Part shown: in pieces, positions 20,249 to 34,057 of the stretch
How positions within the stretch are numbered: position 1 is the stretch's first letter
Layout: each line of letters opens with the position of its first letter
Source: Acorus gramineus
Taxonomy: Eukaryota; Streptophyta; Magnoliopsida; Acorales; Acoraceae
Length of the DNA: 64,000 nucleotides
NCBI GenBank assembly: GCA_030737835.1
Contig: CM060847.1
Location: 12,848,704-12,912,703 of the forward strand
Reading direction: 5' to 3'
The notes under the pieces: generated by a model
Seen by the model: only the letters and a program-made list of their open reading frames with translations
What the model was told of the DNA's origin: nothing
Database searches by the model: none
Program-made: the position numbers and the translations under genes

Positions 20249-23200
20249 ATGGCGGCGATTTCTTCTCTCCCATTCGCCGCTTCCGGGAGGACCTCGGAGA
20301 GGAAACCTTCCATCCCCGCCGTCCGTTCGTTCGCGTCGAACTTCGATGGGTTCCGGTTCCAGACGGCCTCCATCTCGGATTCGATCGGCGTCCGGAGCTC
20401 GAGTTCGAGCTCCCGATTCGTTGTTAGGTGTATGGCAGGATCAACTGGTGAGATTTTTTTTTGGGGGGCTCTTCGTTGATTCCGATTAAAAATCATACAA
20501 TAATGTGCACCTGTCACACTGAATTTGTTTTTTTGAAAGGTATGATTTTGATTCTGGGGATTCAATTTTTACTATGCTCCGCGCATGCCAAATAATTTGG
20601 TGAAGTTGGTTGGTTATGTTTCATTCAGAAAACGGTAGGTGGTAATAGAAATGCATGTATTTGTGGTTGGATGGAACAAAATCCTCTCTTTTTGTTCATT
20701 GCATTTCTAATTCTGAACTGTATAGTGGTTTTTTTTATTATTATTAATGTTAGTCAGCTCCTTTCCTAGTTAAATCTTCTCCTATTAACAGGAGAAAGAC
20801 TTTGAACCCAAGACCTTTTAGTGAAGAGTGGGTAGAGGTGGTTCCATGTTCTGACTTCTGAAATGCGTAGTTCTTTAATTGGTTTGGTCATTTTTATTCT
20901 CTTACATAAGGAGAATTTTTTAGTTGTGTTAAATTTTGTAGAAGGTATTCAGGAAAATAACCTGCAGTACGAATCCACCGTAGTTTGTTGTAGACCATGT
21001 AATTATTTCATGGACTTGTCACTTGTTGGATTGGACATTAACGATGTGTTGATCCTATGATTTCTTCTTTCTTTTTTTTCCCCAGATGTGCCAACCGTGT
21101 TTGATACAAAGTCCAGTTTTCTGAAGTCATACAAGCGGCCTATTCCGAGCATATACAACACGGTGTTGCAAGAGCTGATTGTCCAGCAACATCTGATGAG
21201 ATACAAAAGTACTTATCAGTATGATGCTGTATTTGCTCTTGGATTTGTCACTGTATATGATCAGCTGATGGATGGCTACCCGAGCAATGAAGATCGGGAA
21301 GCGATTTTCAGAGCGTACATTCAGGCTCTGAAGGAGGATCCTGAACAGTACAGGTTTTATACATAAATCATAATCAGCCAACCATGCATTTATTTGGTGT
21401 TGATATGTTGTGTTCTCTATAAGTAGAACCAAAATTTCATGAATAAACCAAAAAAAGTGAGCTTGTATGCTGGCATGCTGTTCATTTTGGTTTATTAATT
21501 AGTTTGAATTTTGAATTATGTAGTAGTTGTCATACGTTTGGATCTCCTTGATGGAAATGTAAGCACTTTAATCGAGGTCATGGTCACAATCTTATTCCTT
21601 TTCTATGGTAATAATGAAAATAATTTCCATACAGAAAAGATGCTCAGAAGTTGGAGGAATGGGCCCGTACTCAGAATGCTACTTCTTTAGTTGAGTTCCA
21701 ATCTCGAGAAGGAGAAGTTGAGGTAATTTTAAAAGATATCTCTGAGCGGGCCGGGGGTAAAGGGAATTTCAGCTATAGCCGATTCTTTGCTATAGGATTG
21801 TTTCGGCTGCTCGAGCTGACGAATGCAACAGAACCTTCTGTTTTAGATAAGGTCGACTCTTTTCCAACCATATGATATCCCATCCTAATGGGAATTGAAT
21901 TTTTAAGCTTTTTCTACTCATCAATTCTTTCCTCTTTCCTATATGCAACTGCCATGCCTAAACTGGACTGCTACGTTATGTGACCATGTGATGATGGTTA
22001 GATTAGACATATATCTAGCACAGAACTATATTCAGTTTTATGTTTTGTATTCTAGATTGAGCAGAGCCCGAGTAATGATTTAGATAATGATGGTCCATCT
22101 ATTTAGAGCTTATATTCAATATAAATATAATACAGACATATTCTGGAAGATAATGTTTGAAATTATTATGACACTCATTGCAAACTGGAGGTTTAGAGTG
22201 TATCTTATCTTCATTGAACTCTTTCTCCTATTGTTTGGGAAAGTTGTAGATGGTTTTGGTGTTTTTCAATTTTCTACATGGTTACCTTCCAAATGAAATT
22301 TTGTGAGGTTGCATAATGGCAATGCTGATCAATTTTGCAAACGGAACATCTCCAAAAATCTTCAGCATCTTTTTAGTTTGCTTCATTCTCAAAGGAGATT
22401 ATATTGATCTAGGAAGTCTATTGGAAGAGCTGGCTCAATGAATTTTCACATTCCTAAACTTTTTAAGTATATCGACAAAGAATTTTTTGAGTTTCATTGT
22501 TGTGTGTTGAATGATTTGAGTTTCCTGTGGTAAGAACTTTTACTTCCCAGTGATATGGTATGCCAATCTTTGAAGTTTTGAGTGAATATAAAGTTCTCTA
22601 GGATTAGTGCAGGCAAGCATGCACTTTGTTCATATGCCATTGCAAGTGCCTTTTTTCAGTCTACATGTGGTCTGATGCTTCTGTACTTCAATTTCAATCA
22701 TTGAACTTCTCATTCCCCTGGTAAATATGCTTGACACACATCTGTCGACATTGCATGCACATCATACACACAGTCCAGAGGTTTACTGTTAGAACTTTGG
22801 AACCATAGATAAATCATGAGTCATGGATTTGTTCAATCCATGAATAAACCTTCAATCGTGAGTGGGATTTTATGCTTTTAGATTTTTGTTGGAGGAGATG
22901 ATATTCATCAGACTTGTGACTTGACATTGAATTGTCGCTTTCCATCTGACAGCTTTGTGTAGCTCTAAACGTAAGCAAGAGAAGCGTGGATAGAGATCTT
23001 GATGTATACCGCAACCTTCTCTCTAAGCTGGTCCAAGCTAAGGAGCTACTGAAGGAATATGTGGACAGGTAAAATCGATTTCCTTGAGTTAATTAAGTTG
23101 TTGAAGCATGTGATCATCTTTTAGATCAGCTTATTCTAAATATTAGCTGATTCAGATATTTGTACCGGCATCACTCATTATCTGAAGCTTATTAGTTTAT

Positions 23201-23331
23201 TACTAATGAATTGCCTTTATGTTTTATTCACTTCCAGAGAGAAAAAGAAGAGAGAGGAAAGAGTGGAAACTCAGAAGGCAAATGAAACCGTGACAAAATG
23301 TGTGGGAGAATTTCAACATGCGGGCCGATGA
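20249..23331 (+). CDS. THF1: THYLAKOID FORMATION 1 (THF1/Psb29), plastid protein
   Basis: Five exons join in frame: 20249-20447, 21086-21353, 21635-21851, 22953-23068 and 23238-23331, giving 297 aa, the family's usual length. Residues 1 to about 60 are Ser/Arg-rich and fit a chloroplast transit peptide. The conserved body follows, with KRPIPSIYNTVLQELIVQQH, FALGFVTVYDQLM, EEWAR and FSYSRFFAIGLFRLLELT. A coiled-coil C-terminal region comes last, with DRDLDVYRNLLSKLVQAKEL and KANETVTK. THF1 acts in plastids in thylakoid membrane formation, photosystem II turnover and sugar signalling. The protein is complete. It ends in a short FQHAGR tail rather than the longer Arabidopsis tail. Transcription converges on the DGK5-type gene 0.7 kb downstream. 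Confidence 0.95.
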
Positions 23332-23938
23332 GCTGAGCAGACCTACAGCTCCAGTTGTGCCAGTTAACTGAATTGTTTATCAGGTCATCCTTCACGTATG
23401 CTTTTTTTTTTTCCTTCATTGACATGTATTATTTTGGAGTATGGAGATCAAAATACAGCAGATATGTCCAGCAGTGCTAGTCTGTCTTTCCTTTTCTACC
23501 TATTCAAGGCATTCCCTTTTGTATCATGAATGCTATTATTTGTAATATACAGTATGCGTATGGATCACTGTTCTCCAAAGTAATTCAAACTTTCATAGGA
23601 TACCATTTCTTCTTATCTTCTATGCATGGATGTTTATATAAAGACAAACTTTCTTTGTATTCTAAAGTTTCTATATGTATGCTCAGTTTATATCCTTAGT
23701 GAGCCTATTAAGCCTTGACATCCAATGTTCTACCAGTGCCTGACCGGCCAATGTAATAAGAATCCAATGCCCTGTAACCAAGATTTCAACATAAAGGATT
23801 CGCCTCAATGTATGAAACAAATACCACTCCTCGTTAAGTTGTTTTATACTTTTATGAATTCTTTGTCCCACAATATCAAACCCTAACCAACAGATTAAAA
23901 GTGAACTGTACACCACAATAGAACATCTCTTAAAAGAA

Positions 23939-23943
<5 letters not shown>

Positions 23944-23980
<37 letters not shown>
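23944..23980. repeat. AAT trinucleotide microsatellite
   Basis: About twelve AAT units lie just 3' of the DGK5-type stop codon, in the convergent interval with THF1. Confidence 0.9.
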
Positions 23981-24035
23981 TGCAGAATCACAGGATCACT
24001 GTATCACACTAAACTTTGATGTGGAAGCATGAAAC

Positions 24036-27000
24036 CTAGCTGAGGTGAGAAATATCTGTTTCTTCGGGAAATTTGAACGTGTCTGCCGCACCAAACTTCC
24101 TTCTCTCCTCAGCTGAGTCTTCATCAGACTCTTCATTACTGTCTTCGTCATCTTGGTGACCTGATGATGATGGCGAGGGATCCTGGATGCTCTTGGATTT
24201 GCAGCCTTCATTGGCAAGCATGCTGACCTGCGCATGGTGAGAGATCTCGACGACCACTGTGTCGTCATCTACTGGGAGAGGCTGTTTCCATGGTTCTCCA
24301 TCTATTCTCATAAATGTGTGATCCGCTGCTCCCTTGTGGAACTCAAAGCGGATTCTTCGTGTCTACATTGATGGAAAAGTTCAATTTGTCTAGTCATTCT
24401 CAATTAGATACAAAAAAAAAACCAGCTCTTCATTGATTAATTGATTAAAATAATCGATTTTGGAAAAGATACTCTCGAGCAGCTTTTTCATAGATTTGAA
24501 TACTAAACAAAGGTTTAGAACATTTTGAACTTGAAATGCGCATTCATCATGAAAGAAATTCATTACACCTAGATAACCTCTACCGATCTATATGATGCAT
24601 CATTAGAATACACATATAGATCAGTGATTTGTTATGAGAATTACGAATGTGTGCAGGTCAATTTTTTTGATGAAATTTAATGTTAGGTCCATTACAATTA
24701 TAGATCCTTACCTGGGCAAGACGAGTACCATGTCCTTTTGGAGCAAGCAAAACAAGCCCATGCCAAGCGTCTCTAAATCCCACAACCTCTATAAATCCAT
24801 CATCTACGAATGGTTCGGTCAAGTCTCTCTGAAAATTATAACAGAAGGCAGTGTAAGAAGTCTGGTTTAAATCATCATAGGCAACCACTCACTACTCATG
24901 TCATAAAATGAAGTTCAAACTAATAATCCTTGGTGGAAAAAACTCACATATGCTTTTCTCCTCTTACTAGGTGTCCCCCAAGGATTAAAGCCCCCAGAAA
25001 AGCTAGGCAAGTTAAGACAAACAATTGACCTTATGCTGTGGATCAAACATGGAATGAGGTTAGTATGATAATGGTCAGTTAGATATTAAACCAACAGTTG
25101 ACAACTCAAAATAAAAGACCACAGTATGATAGTACATTCTGTTCAAGTAAAATATGACATAGAAGCTGAACAATCATAGACAGATTTTTTTGTCTTTTCG
25201 GATGTGGCTGACTTGTAACCATGAGATAACACCATATTGAATTTCATCACTTCATATATATAGTACTGATGCTTAACATGGAAACCTGTACAGTTTTAAA
25301 TGGTTGGGCATCAAATGAGAAAGTTCTTCTACGAATAAAACTAGAAAACTCGGTTATTAATTGAATATGTTAACCTGGATTATAGCCAAAATACAAAATA
25401 TAGTGGGTCAAAATAAAGAATTTATTTCACCTGCGAGGAATGTCAAGTTTGCTCCATTTTCCTTCCCTGTTCAAGATCTTAATCTTCGCGAGCTGAGCTA
25501 TATTCCTGCAAACAAAAAAATATTATATTTGAGAGAAATTATATAGAGAACAAGTGTATACATAAGACCCTATTGATGCCAAGATTCAGAAAGTTATAAG
25601 AAAAAAATGGATTTTTTTTATATTTTATATATTGTAAACATTCTTTCTTTCTTTTGCATTAACAATCTCCTTGTCTAACCTTGAAGAAGGATGGAAGAGG
25701 GAAGCAGCGAACCATCCTTGTGTGCATCCAAGTTTGGCATATGTTCCCTGAATTTAAGAAAAAGAACAACATGGAATCCTTTTAATCTTTTCACAATAAA
25801 GCAAAAATATATACCCATTTAAAGAGATGGACTAACAAAATTCAGAGAACTTAAAAGGGTACCTGATTAATAAGCTGATTCTTGAATCTTTCTGGATGCA
25901 GTTTGCGTTCCGAATGAAATGCGTAGGATACTTGGGCATCCATTCCTGTACAATACAGGCGAAGAATAAATCACTTATCCTTTCATGCATATTATACATG
26001 AGCTTGTTCAATATGCCACTGATCTATCTGTTATTTGACCAATCATACATATTGTTGTCTATTGAGTTTGGCCACACAACATGTGCATAATTTTCGAGAA
26101 CTTGATGTCTCCATTTGCATAAATAAACTTCTGTTGGCTATAAGCTCTCAAGGGTAAATTCAGAGAAACAGAGCATTAAAGATTTACAGGGTTTGTTGTC
26201 ATGAAAACATCCTTATTCTTGGATCACAACAAAACTAGAAAAACTGATACAATTCATGAGCCAAACAGCTAAAAAGCAATAGAGGGAAGACATCTCAATC
26301 ATCAGTGATCATTCTCAATTTCCCAAGAACAATATCATAGATGAGATGATGCATAAATATGGATGCACAGTTACCTCCACAAGTAAATAAAAGAAGAAGT
26401 ATCAGCCTGAAGTCTGCTTATCACAATACTGAATCACTGATTGAAGATTAAAAAAAATAATTAAAAGTTCAATATTTTAGCGCTGAAAAAAAAGAGAGAA
26501 TTTAAAGAAGTAGATGTGGAACTTTTTATCCAACAATTTAACCTCCTGATGCGCAGATTGAAAATCATATTTGATGAAATGTAAAACAAAAAACCAAGAG
26601 AATTTATAAGATTAGAACTACTAAGAACAAGGAACACTCCAAATGACATAAAAGAAAGTTAGCTCTTCATATATAGACAAGACTAAAAGTCTGATACAAA
26701 GCCACCAAGTAGTAAGAGAAAATTTGGTAAAGCAAATGTAATGATAAGAGAATGAAAGCGAGTCCTTTCTGCCAAGAAATTGTTTTCAAGAGTCTATGAC
26801 ATGTTAGATGCCACTTTCCATAAAGATATATGGCCAAGTCACTGCTAAATATAAAATAGGACCAGAAAAAAACACAACAAACAAATTGTATGATGTCCTG
26901 TAAGACTAGTAATTCAAGAAAATATGAAGTATATACTTTGTAAGCAAAGAGTTCCTACCCATGCTGAAATAGTTCCAAAATCCGCCTCGAAATGTGTGAT

Positions 27001-29542
27001 TACCTACCTAGAAAAGAAAAAAAATCATCAAGGAAAGCTTAAACCTCACACAGTGTCCAAAACCACTTCATCAACATGATGTCTCTCTTTCTCAATAAGT
27101 GTTCATAACATTGGAAGTGGATTGTTGTCATGTAATTAGCGTCTCACATGAGCAAAAAATTGGAGGTTTTTCTTTCAATTTTTGGAAGATATAGATGCAC
27201 AGATAAAGAGCTGTACTAAAGAAAATTGTATACTATTTAATTAAGCACTTTTTCTGTACCTCTCAAATTCAGTTATGCAAAAACTTCAGACCATACTTAA
27301 GTGCACTTTCACTTTGCAATGTGCAGGAAAACAGTTTATACGTACTAACGAAGGAGTTCCCCGTTGTCCATAAAAGATATGAAGTATAATGTTCCCTGCT
27401 TACCTCATTAAGTGCATCAGAATCGGACAAACGATGAAATGCATGCAAGGAATGTGGTAATTCTAAAGGAGCTATCGGATCACAGGAACCTTCTTTGGGA
27501 GCTTTCATCTTCATCATGATATGCCAGCTGGAGTACAATTGGAAACATCAAAACAATCAAAATGTAACGGTATATACAAAGCCTTGCTGAGAAATGGTAA
27601 AATATGCACTGGACTAGGTCATAGCAAATTATTTGTATGAAAGACAAGATAAACTCACATGAATGATTCACATACATAACATGAGCAAAAAGAGGCCTCT
27701 CATGAACATTAATGAAGAGTATCTTGAGAATTCACAAGCACTCTAGATGTGCAAAATTTGAGTGACTCAGGGAATTTTACTGGATCATCCATAAAAATAC
27801 ATATTGAACATCTCAGGAAAAAAAAAACTTATCCTGGATATGAGAGAATACCTATCTATTTTCATTTCTTTTGCTTTCATCACTTGCTCAAGAAAGGATT
27901 TCACGGACTGAGAATCAGTTCCAGGATTCTTCTTTCCCTGCATGGTTAAATATTGAGAACAAAAAAAATTAGCAAATGCAAAGTATGAAAATCCAAGCAT
28001 AAGTAACTTAAATACATTTTGGTACAATTATATTCCAAACATGACCAAGAATAGCTGAAAGCGAGATGAACATGGAATACAACCAATAAATCACAGGAGT
28101 TTATCAAATATCAGAAAAGCATTCATACAAATTTAAATGTATGTAAGCAAAACATCAACTCATGAACAACATATTCACTAACATGACGTAAGAAGATTAC
28201 TCAAATTGCAAGTAATGTATAAAACATTAACACAAATTTCAAAAAATAAAAGTATTGTTAGAGTTCCACAAGTGTGCAAAAAAGTTCTGTCAGTGGACAC
28301 CAACTTTAGCAATGTTAGTTGCATCCTCATGCATATGCTTTCTCAGTCCTAACAGAGAAACTCCATATATTATGTACAGAAATACTAATCAGTCAATACA
28401 GACTATGAAATATCATGCATTATAGATAAAACTAATTGTATTATTTAATGATGTGAAAATGAAATTTTAAACCAAACATGTATGCACCAATTTGGAAGTT
28501 TGCAAGGGTAAATTAATGTGTTAAACATGCATGTCTAACGGAGCAATTTGATTAGGCATATAGATTTTTACAGAAACCCACTGCTTGTACATGCGCAGTT
28601 AAATAACCAATCCTAAATTTTGTGTGTGTGTGTAAATTGAAAGTATAGTCTTACCCAACCAAATGAAAATGGAAGATTGTTCCCAGTTCCCAAAGGTACG
28701 GTAGCAACAGGGGGTGGTTGAGCAAGTTTGAGATCACAAACCACTCCAAGAAGCCAACCTGCAGTGCCATCCCCACCCGCAACCTGATCAGATAAACATT
28801 TACATATTAGATACATTACCGGCAAAATTTAGAATTTGTCATGCAATCATGAAATTTTATAACATTGGAGGTCATATAGCATGTCGACGTTGCAAGATAA
28901 AAATTCTTCTGTTCTTCCATATCTCTCTTGCACTTTCTTCAAATGTTTATAAAAAAAAAAAAACTTCCTAATCAGACATTCTTGCTGTTTTCAAAACTTG
29001 CTAATTAGCCAATCAGGCCTATCAGTGATTGTCCCAAGTTCTCTTTTTCTTTTTGTTGTACAATATGGAAATAAAACAAAGTACAACAACCAAATATGGA
29101 CAATTCAGATTCTTAAACTTACAATTATTCTCAATTTCTTCTCGATTTCCGCAGCATACTCACTTCCACTAGATTTGAGCCTCTCCAAATTCACGTAAAG
29201 CTTATGAAGCGCCTTATCCGGCGCTTCTTCCCCCAAATCAAAGACCTTCAAAACATGAAATCAAACCCATCAGGACTCAAATCCTACATCATTCACAACT
29301 TCCAAGAAACGCAGTTCAATCTAATTAAAACAACAAAGAAGCACCTGAGATCCATTGAGAAGCTCTCGATACGTCTTCAAAAGGTCCCCGCCGAGTTGCC
29401 CCCCGCTTTTCGAGTTGATGAAGACTATAATTGGGCATCTGGGGACCTCGTGATTGGTCTCTTCAATGGCTTCCGGATCGAAAATAAAATCAGGTACATA
29501 GAAATTTTTCAAGAAATCGGTACCAAAGTCACGCTCGTCCAT
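24036..29542 (-). CDS. DGK5: Diacylglycerol kinase, DGK5 type
   Basis: Twelve coding exons join in frame on the minus strand: 29345-29542, 29123-29245, 28655-28783, 27852-27937, 27404-27527, 26959-27007, 25863-25945, 25680-25747, 25431-25505, 24948-25035, 24712-24828 and 24036-24362. They give 488 aa. It phosphorylates diacylglycerol to phosphatidic acid with ATP, a step in plant lipid signalling. The catalytic domain (about residues 37-180) has [12 protein letters not shown] and the nucleotide-binding [10 protein letters not shown] (GGDG at about 110-113). The accessory domain (about 205-400) has [34 protein letters not shown] and [14 protein letters not shown]. There are no C1 domains or membrane segment, as expected for the small plant class. 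The tail is acidic and ends DISHLS as in DGK5. A 5' untranslated exon ends near 29831. Confidence 0.93.
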
Positions 29543-29830
29543 TCTCGGTTCCCAACTGCACCTACCACAAAAAGACCACATTTTTCGAGTACCCAATTAA
29601 GATCTCCACAGACCCAACTCTAAACAAGAAGCATTAATGCTGCAAAACCGAGAATGGACAATAAACCAAGCGAAAAAAAAAAAATGCTGCAAAACCGCGA
29701 CTTTTGTACCATCTACAGAGGATATTCAGAGACGAAACTCTACTTTCAAGCAGAATTACGAGATCCGAACATGGGTTTCTATATAATACCCAAAACAGTG
29801 CGAGAGAGAGAGAGAGATGCTTTGGTTTAC

Positions 29831-30105
29831 CTGTGAAGGGAACTTTTGTTTAGTAGAATTGATGAAAGGCTCCTTCTTTGGGGTTGTTGATTCCTCTCCC
29901 TCTGTCTCTCTTTCTTTCTTTTGCAGATCTGATGAATTTATGAATCCGCGAAAGCTTGGATCATTTTGAGATGTATTTTCGGAGAAGAAGCGTTGAAGAA
30001 GAGGTTGATTGGGTTGTTTTCGTCTATTTGTAGTCTTTTGAATGGGATGGAGGGAGGGGCCTTGTGGGAAATAGAAAATTAATGGTTCTGAATCTATATA
30101 TATAC
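29831..30105 (-). promoter_or_regulatory. DGK5-type 5' untranslated exon and TATA region
   Basis: On the minus strand a splice donor (CACAG then GTAAAC) sits at 29831/29830, and the exon upstream has no ATG. The acceptor is 13 bases before the start codon in exon 2. A TATATATATA run at about 30096-30105 is a plausible TATA element. CT/GA-rich leader sequence lies between. Confidence 0.55.
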
Positions 30106-32002
30106 AAGTCTCTGTTTTAAGGATCTTCCAGTGTTGGGTCTACCTGTAATGAAGTTTTTGACAGATAAAGATAGCTGTTTTTTTGTATTACCAAACAAGT
30201 TTGAATTTCAAAACATGCATATATAATCAGTAAGTCAAATATTGTTTTTAGGCTGATTTTTTGGATAAGTGTCCCCCCACAAGTTGGTTTTGAATAAATT
30301 GAATTTGAGATTTTAATTTAGCAGTTAGAGAGTGGTATTCTAGATTTGAACATTTTTAGATATAAATTCATCAGCTTGGTATTTTGAAATGCATGCATGA
30401 TATTTGAAAAACAATTCAATTTAATTGTGAATGAAAGATGTTTTTTTTTTTTTTTTTTTTTTGAAATCTAGTATGGGTGATTGAGATCCGATCTAGCATT
30501 AACATGAAATATAATATACTAATATCAAGTTCATTCAATCCATCTGAAACTAATATTTTCAATCCAATTACTCTTTTAAAATTCATTCTTAACAGCAATC
30601 GCACTCATTCGATGCTTCAACAATTTTATAACCTTGATATAAAAATATTTTTAAGTCTTTAATCATGTGATGGGAAATTTTATAACATTGATACAAAAAA
30701 AAATTTTAAAAACACTTTAATCATGTGATGGGGAATCTAATTAATTTGAATGTTTAAACACATTCAATGATAAAAATAATTAGGTTCGGGGTTTAGCTAG
30801 AACAACCAACAGAGGCTAACACATTTTATATTTCAATATGCTCATAGATTCAAGGAAAACTGTTATAAGAAGTCCATTTTTTTGTCTATGATATCTGCCC
30901 GTAGAACCATATGCATGCCTTCCAATATGTTCAGGTTTAAGATATCAGAATTAAAATGCTATAAAGATTGGATCATCAAATGGGAGAAAAACTTGGGTTA
31001 TTTATTTTTTCAAATAAAAATTACTTTCTTAATTAAAAAGAAGTGGTCCTTAGTTTCTCCTTTGTTTTTTCCTTATTGAAATGAATACGAAACTTCCAAT
31101 CCCACATTAATCACATCCACTGATTCATCAATATCAAAAAAGCAGAACATGAAAATCACGTTTGTGATTTTATTTGTTAGAATAATTGAGAGGGTTAGTT
31201 GTGTTAGCATTCGAATATGTCATCGAGACATCGTGTTTTATATAATAATAATAAAACAAAAAGAAAAACCTAGCCAGTCAAAGTGTTAAATTGGGTACTT
31301 GAATCTAAATCAATTCCGAGCATATCCAAACCATTTTAAAGCATACTTGTAGGAATTAAATTTTATATTCATATATGTATATAGATTAAATGCGTATATT
31401 TTTAATTTTTTTATAATAGAGTATATAGTGGAGTACATGGCGATTTTATAAACTTGTGGTTGCTGAGAATGTTATAAAATAGACAAAGTGTATCAATCTT
31501 CATTTTCAATTGTGGATCCAACTAGTAGTCTAGTACCCAACAAAAGGATATGAAACATAAACCAAACCCATAAACTAAATAGATCGAGTCTTAACCAAGC
31601 TCTGTTATACACATTCATTTTTAAGTCTTAAATAGTCATATATACCTTCTTAGCCATTTCCACTCATTGTATCCAGATATGTATCTCGTTAAAACTTTTT
31701 CACATTTTCTATAAATTGTACTATTCAATTCATTGAAAGACATGTTTTACATTTTATAAAAATACATACTCATCAAATAAGATATATAATTTTTAAAAAT
31801 ATAAAAATATCTACAATTTACATTTTAAACTGTAAAATAAACTGATGAATATCATGATATCCAAACCCAATAGTTAAACATTGGGCTTTATCCATACCTA
31901 AGCCTCATGAGTCCTGACCTCCTCGTCCGTACGATTTAATGTGCAGTCCACGAGAAAAATGGTCCATGTGAAAAACTTAAAAGCCCAACTTTGGCTTCCA
32001 TG
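30106..32002. other. Intergenic DNA, no gene seen
   Basis: A/T-rich with a T run of about 22 at 30440-30462. Reading frames here are short and lack family signatures. The last part (31500-31860) contains sequence like the dispersed A/T-rich repeat. Confidence 0.4.
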
Positions 32003-32777
32003 TAGGCCTGTCAACGGGTCGGGGTGGACCCGGACCGGACCCGTGACAGGACCCGACGGGTCCGGTCCAACCCAGGACCTGACGGGTCCGGGGAAATGTG
32101 GACCCGGACCCGGGTCGGGTCCGGGTCCGACCCGACCCAAATGGTTGGGTAAAAAAAAAAAAAGAGAAGAGTTCATGTATTTGTTTGCCTTATCATTCTA
32201 TTTGAAATTTTTTGTAATAAAACATTATTGTTAATGAGACTATGTTTCAATATAATTTTATACAATTCAAAAGAAGTAAATGAATTATTAAACAACATCC
32301 AAAACAATAATCACTAACATAAAAAACATATTAACCTAAATAATAAACATAACTAACCTAAACAACATTTAAAACAATATTAACCTAAACAACATTCAAA
32401 ACAATAAACACTAGCATATTAACCTAAATAATAAACATAAATCATGCAACAAACTAATTAATCATACAAATTCAAAAGCTAATAAGTTAATTGTCCAAAA
32501 TAAACCGATTTATAGGCTTGTTATGATTATGATTTATGAACTTGTAGATACAAAAATAAGTTAAGTAAGAAATAAAATTATGTATCAACTAATACTAATG
32601 GTCTTATAATATATAAGCATATATTAAAAAAAAAAGTCGGGTCCAACGAGTCGGGTCAGGGTGGACCCGGACCCGACCTGTTTGTTTGTTCGGGTCCGTC
32701 GGGTCGGGTCCAAATCGGATCGGATATATTACACGTGTAATCGGGTCCGGGTCGGACCTGACCCGTTGACAGACCTA
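32003..32777. mobile_element. Non-autonomous hAT element with G/C-rich ends, copy 2
   Basis: It begins TAGGCCTGTCAACGGGTCGG and ends CCGTTGACAGACCTA. Exact 8-bp target duplications CTTCCATG flank it at 31995-32002 and 32778-32785. The A/T core is nearly the same as that of 17781-18551. Many GGGTC/GACCC units near both ends would form strong hairpins. There is no transposase. Confidence 0.9.
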
Positions 32778-32785
32778 CTTCCATG

Positions 32786-33625
32786 CCTCATCCCACTATT
32801 CCGTGTGAGTCTTTCTCTGTATAAATAAATATGTTTACACTTATTAAAAATAGATTTACTTATTTTAAAAATAAAATAATATACATGCTTTATTGAAACA
32901 TATACTGGTTAGCCGATATTATTATTTAAAAAAAAATAAAAATATATGTAGTTTGGGTTGGGTGAGAAGTGTGGTTTTGTAAGAACAAAACCCATTCTCG
33001 TTCTTCATACTCACCACTTCCTTTTCATAATAGTAACTCGGAATTATGCCAATGCTAAACCTAAACCTTGGACATGATACAATGTCATCAAAGAAGTCGA
33101 CCAACATCGATTGTGTTACAGGTTTAAGCAGGTAAAGGATGGGAGACGAGGAGAGGTGGAAACTTTGATAGTGCAGAAGAAAGCATGAGGAAAGGTTCCA
33201 CACAGCATCACAATGAGCAATTGTTACAAAATTAGTCTTAACGAGTATAAAGAATGAGAGAAATAAAATCGTCAAAGAAAAAGTTTAGTATGGATGGATG
33301 ACAATGTTTCAGTTGGGCAATCAGTCTTCTTGAATGAAGCATTGTGCCCAATGTTTTAAAGCAAAACAAGGCTCCCCCTCCCTTCGATGGCCTTTAGTGA
33401 GGGGCGACCGCGGGTGACCGAGGACAATGGACTATAAAAATAATTGAGTTCAACATTTTCCCCAGTAAATTCATCCGGGCGCTTTTATTTACAACCCCTA
33501 GTTTATTTTGCATACTCCTCTTGAATTATCAGTTGATTTGTACTTTTGTTAGGGGAGTGTGAAAAATGATTTTTAGAGGTAAAATCATCCAATTCAACTT
33601 CTCTACATGTTTTATTTGTTTAACC
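32786..33625. other. Intergenic DNA, no gene supported
   Basis: A 117-codon minus-strand frame (32922-33275) has no recognisable domain and ends in a poly-Phe run, so it was not called. Nothing else is seen. Confidence 0.4.
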
Positions 33626-34057
33626 TAGGGTTGCAACTTGGGTCGGATTCAATCCAAACTCGATGGGTTGAACCCAATTTTTACATGGATTATGTTATAA
33701 AAATTGGATTCGGTTCAGATTAGCATCATAAATAACCCAACCCAAACCAAACATGTAGTAGGCACCTATATGATATTATAAATGGGTCATGTGCCATTGA
33801 TACTTGATTATTTATTTGAAATCTCCACATTTGGATCATAATATAATTTTTTTATGGAGTTAGATTTTTTTGGGTGATTGAAATTTATGAAATATGTGTT
33901 TTTTTCTGTTAAAACTCAGCCTTGAAAATCGGGTTCCACAGGTTGGTTCGAGTTAAAATTGTCGGGTTAGATTCGGGTTAAGGTTAAACACTTTAAACTT
34001 TATATTGGGTTTGGATTGGAGTCAACCTAGACCCAACCCGTCCGAGTTGAAACCCTA
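33626..34057. mobile_element. hAT-type MITE, 432 bp
   Basis: The ends are TAGGGTTGCAACTTGG and, inverted, TAGGGTTTCAACTCGG. Flanking 8-mers GTTTAACC (33618-33625) and GCTTAACC (34058-34065) differ by one base. No coding capacity. Confidence 0.8.

Noticed and set aside
30440-30462. Poly-T run as a retroposon tail
   Set aside because: No target duplication or body could be delimited on either side.
32922-33275. 117-codon minus-strand frame
   Set aside because: No domain, low-complexity ending, no promoter or relative; within chance for A/T-rich DNA.
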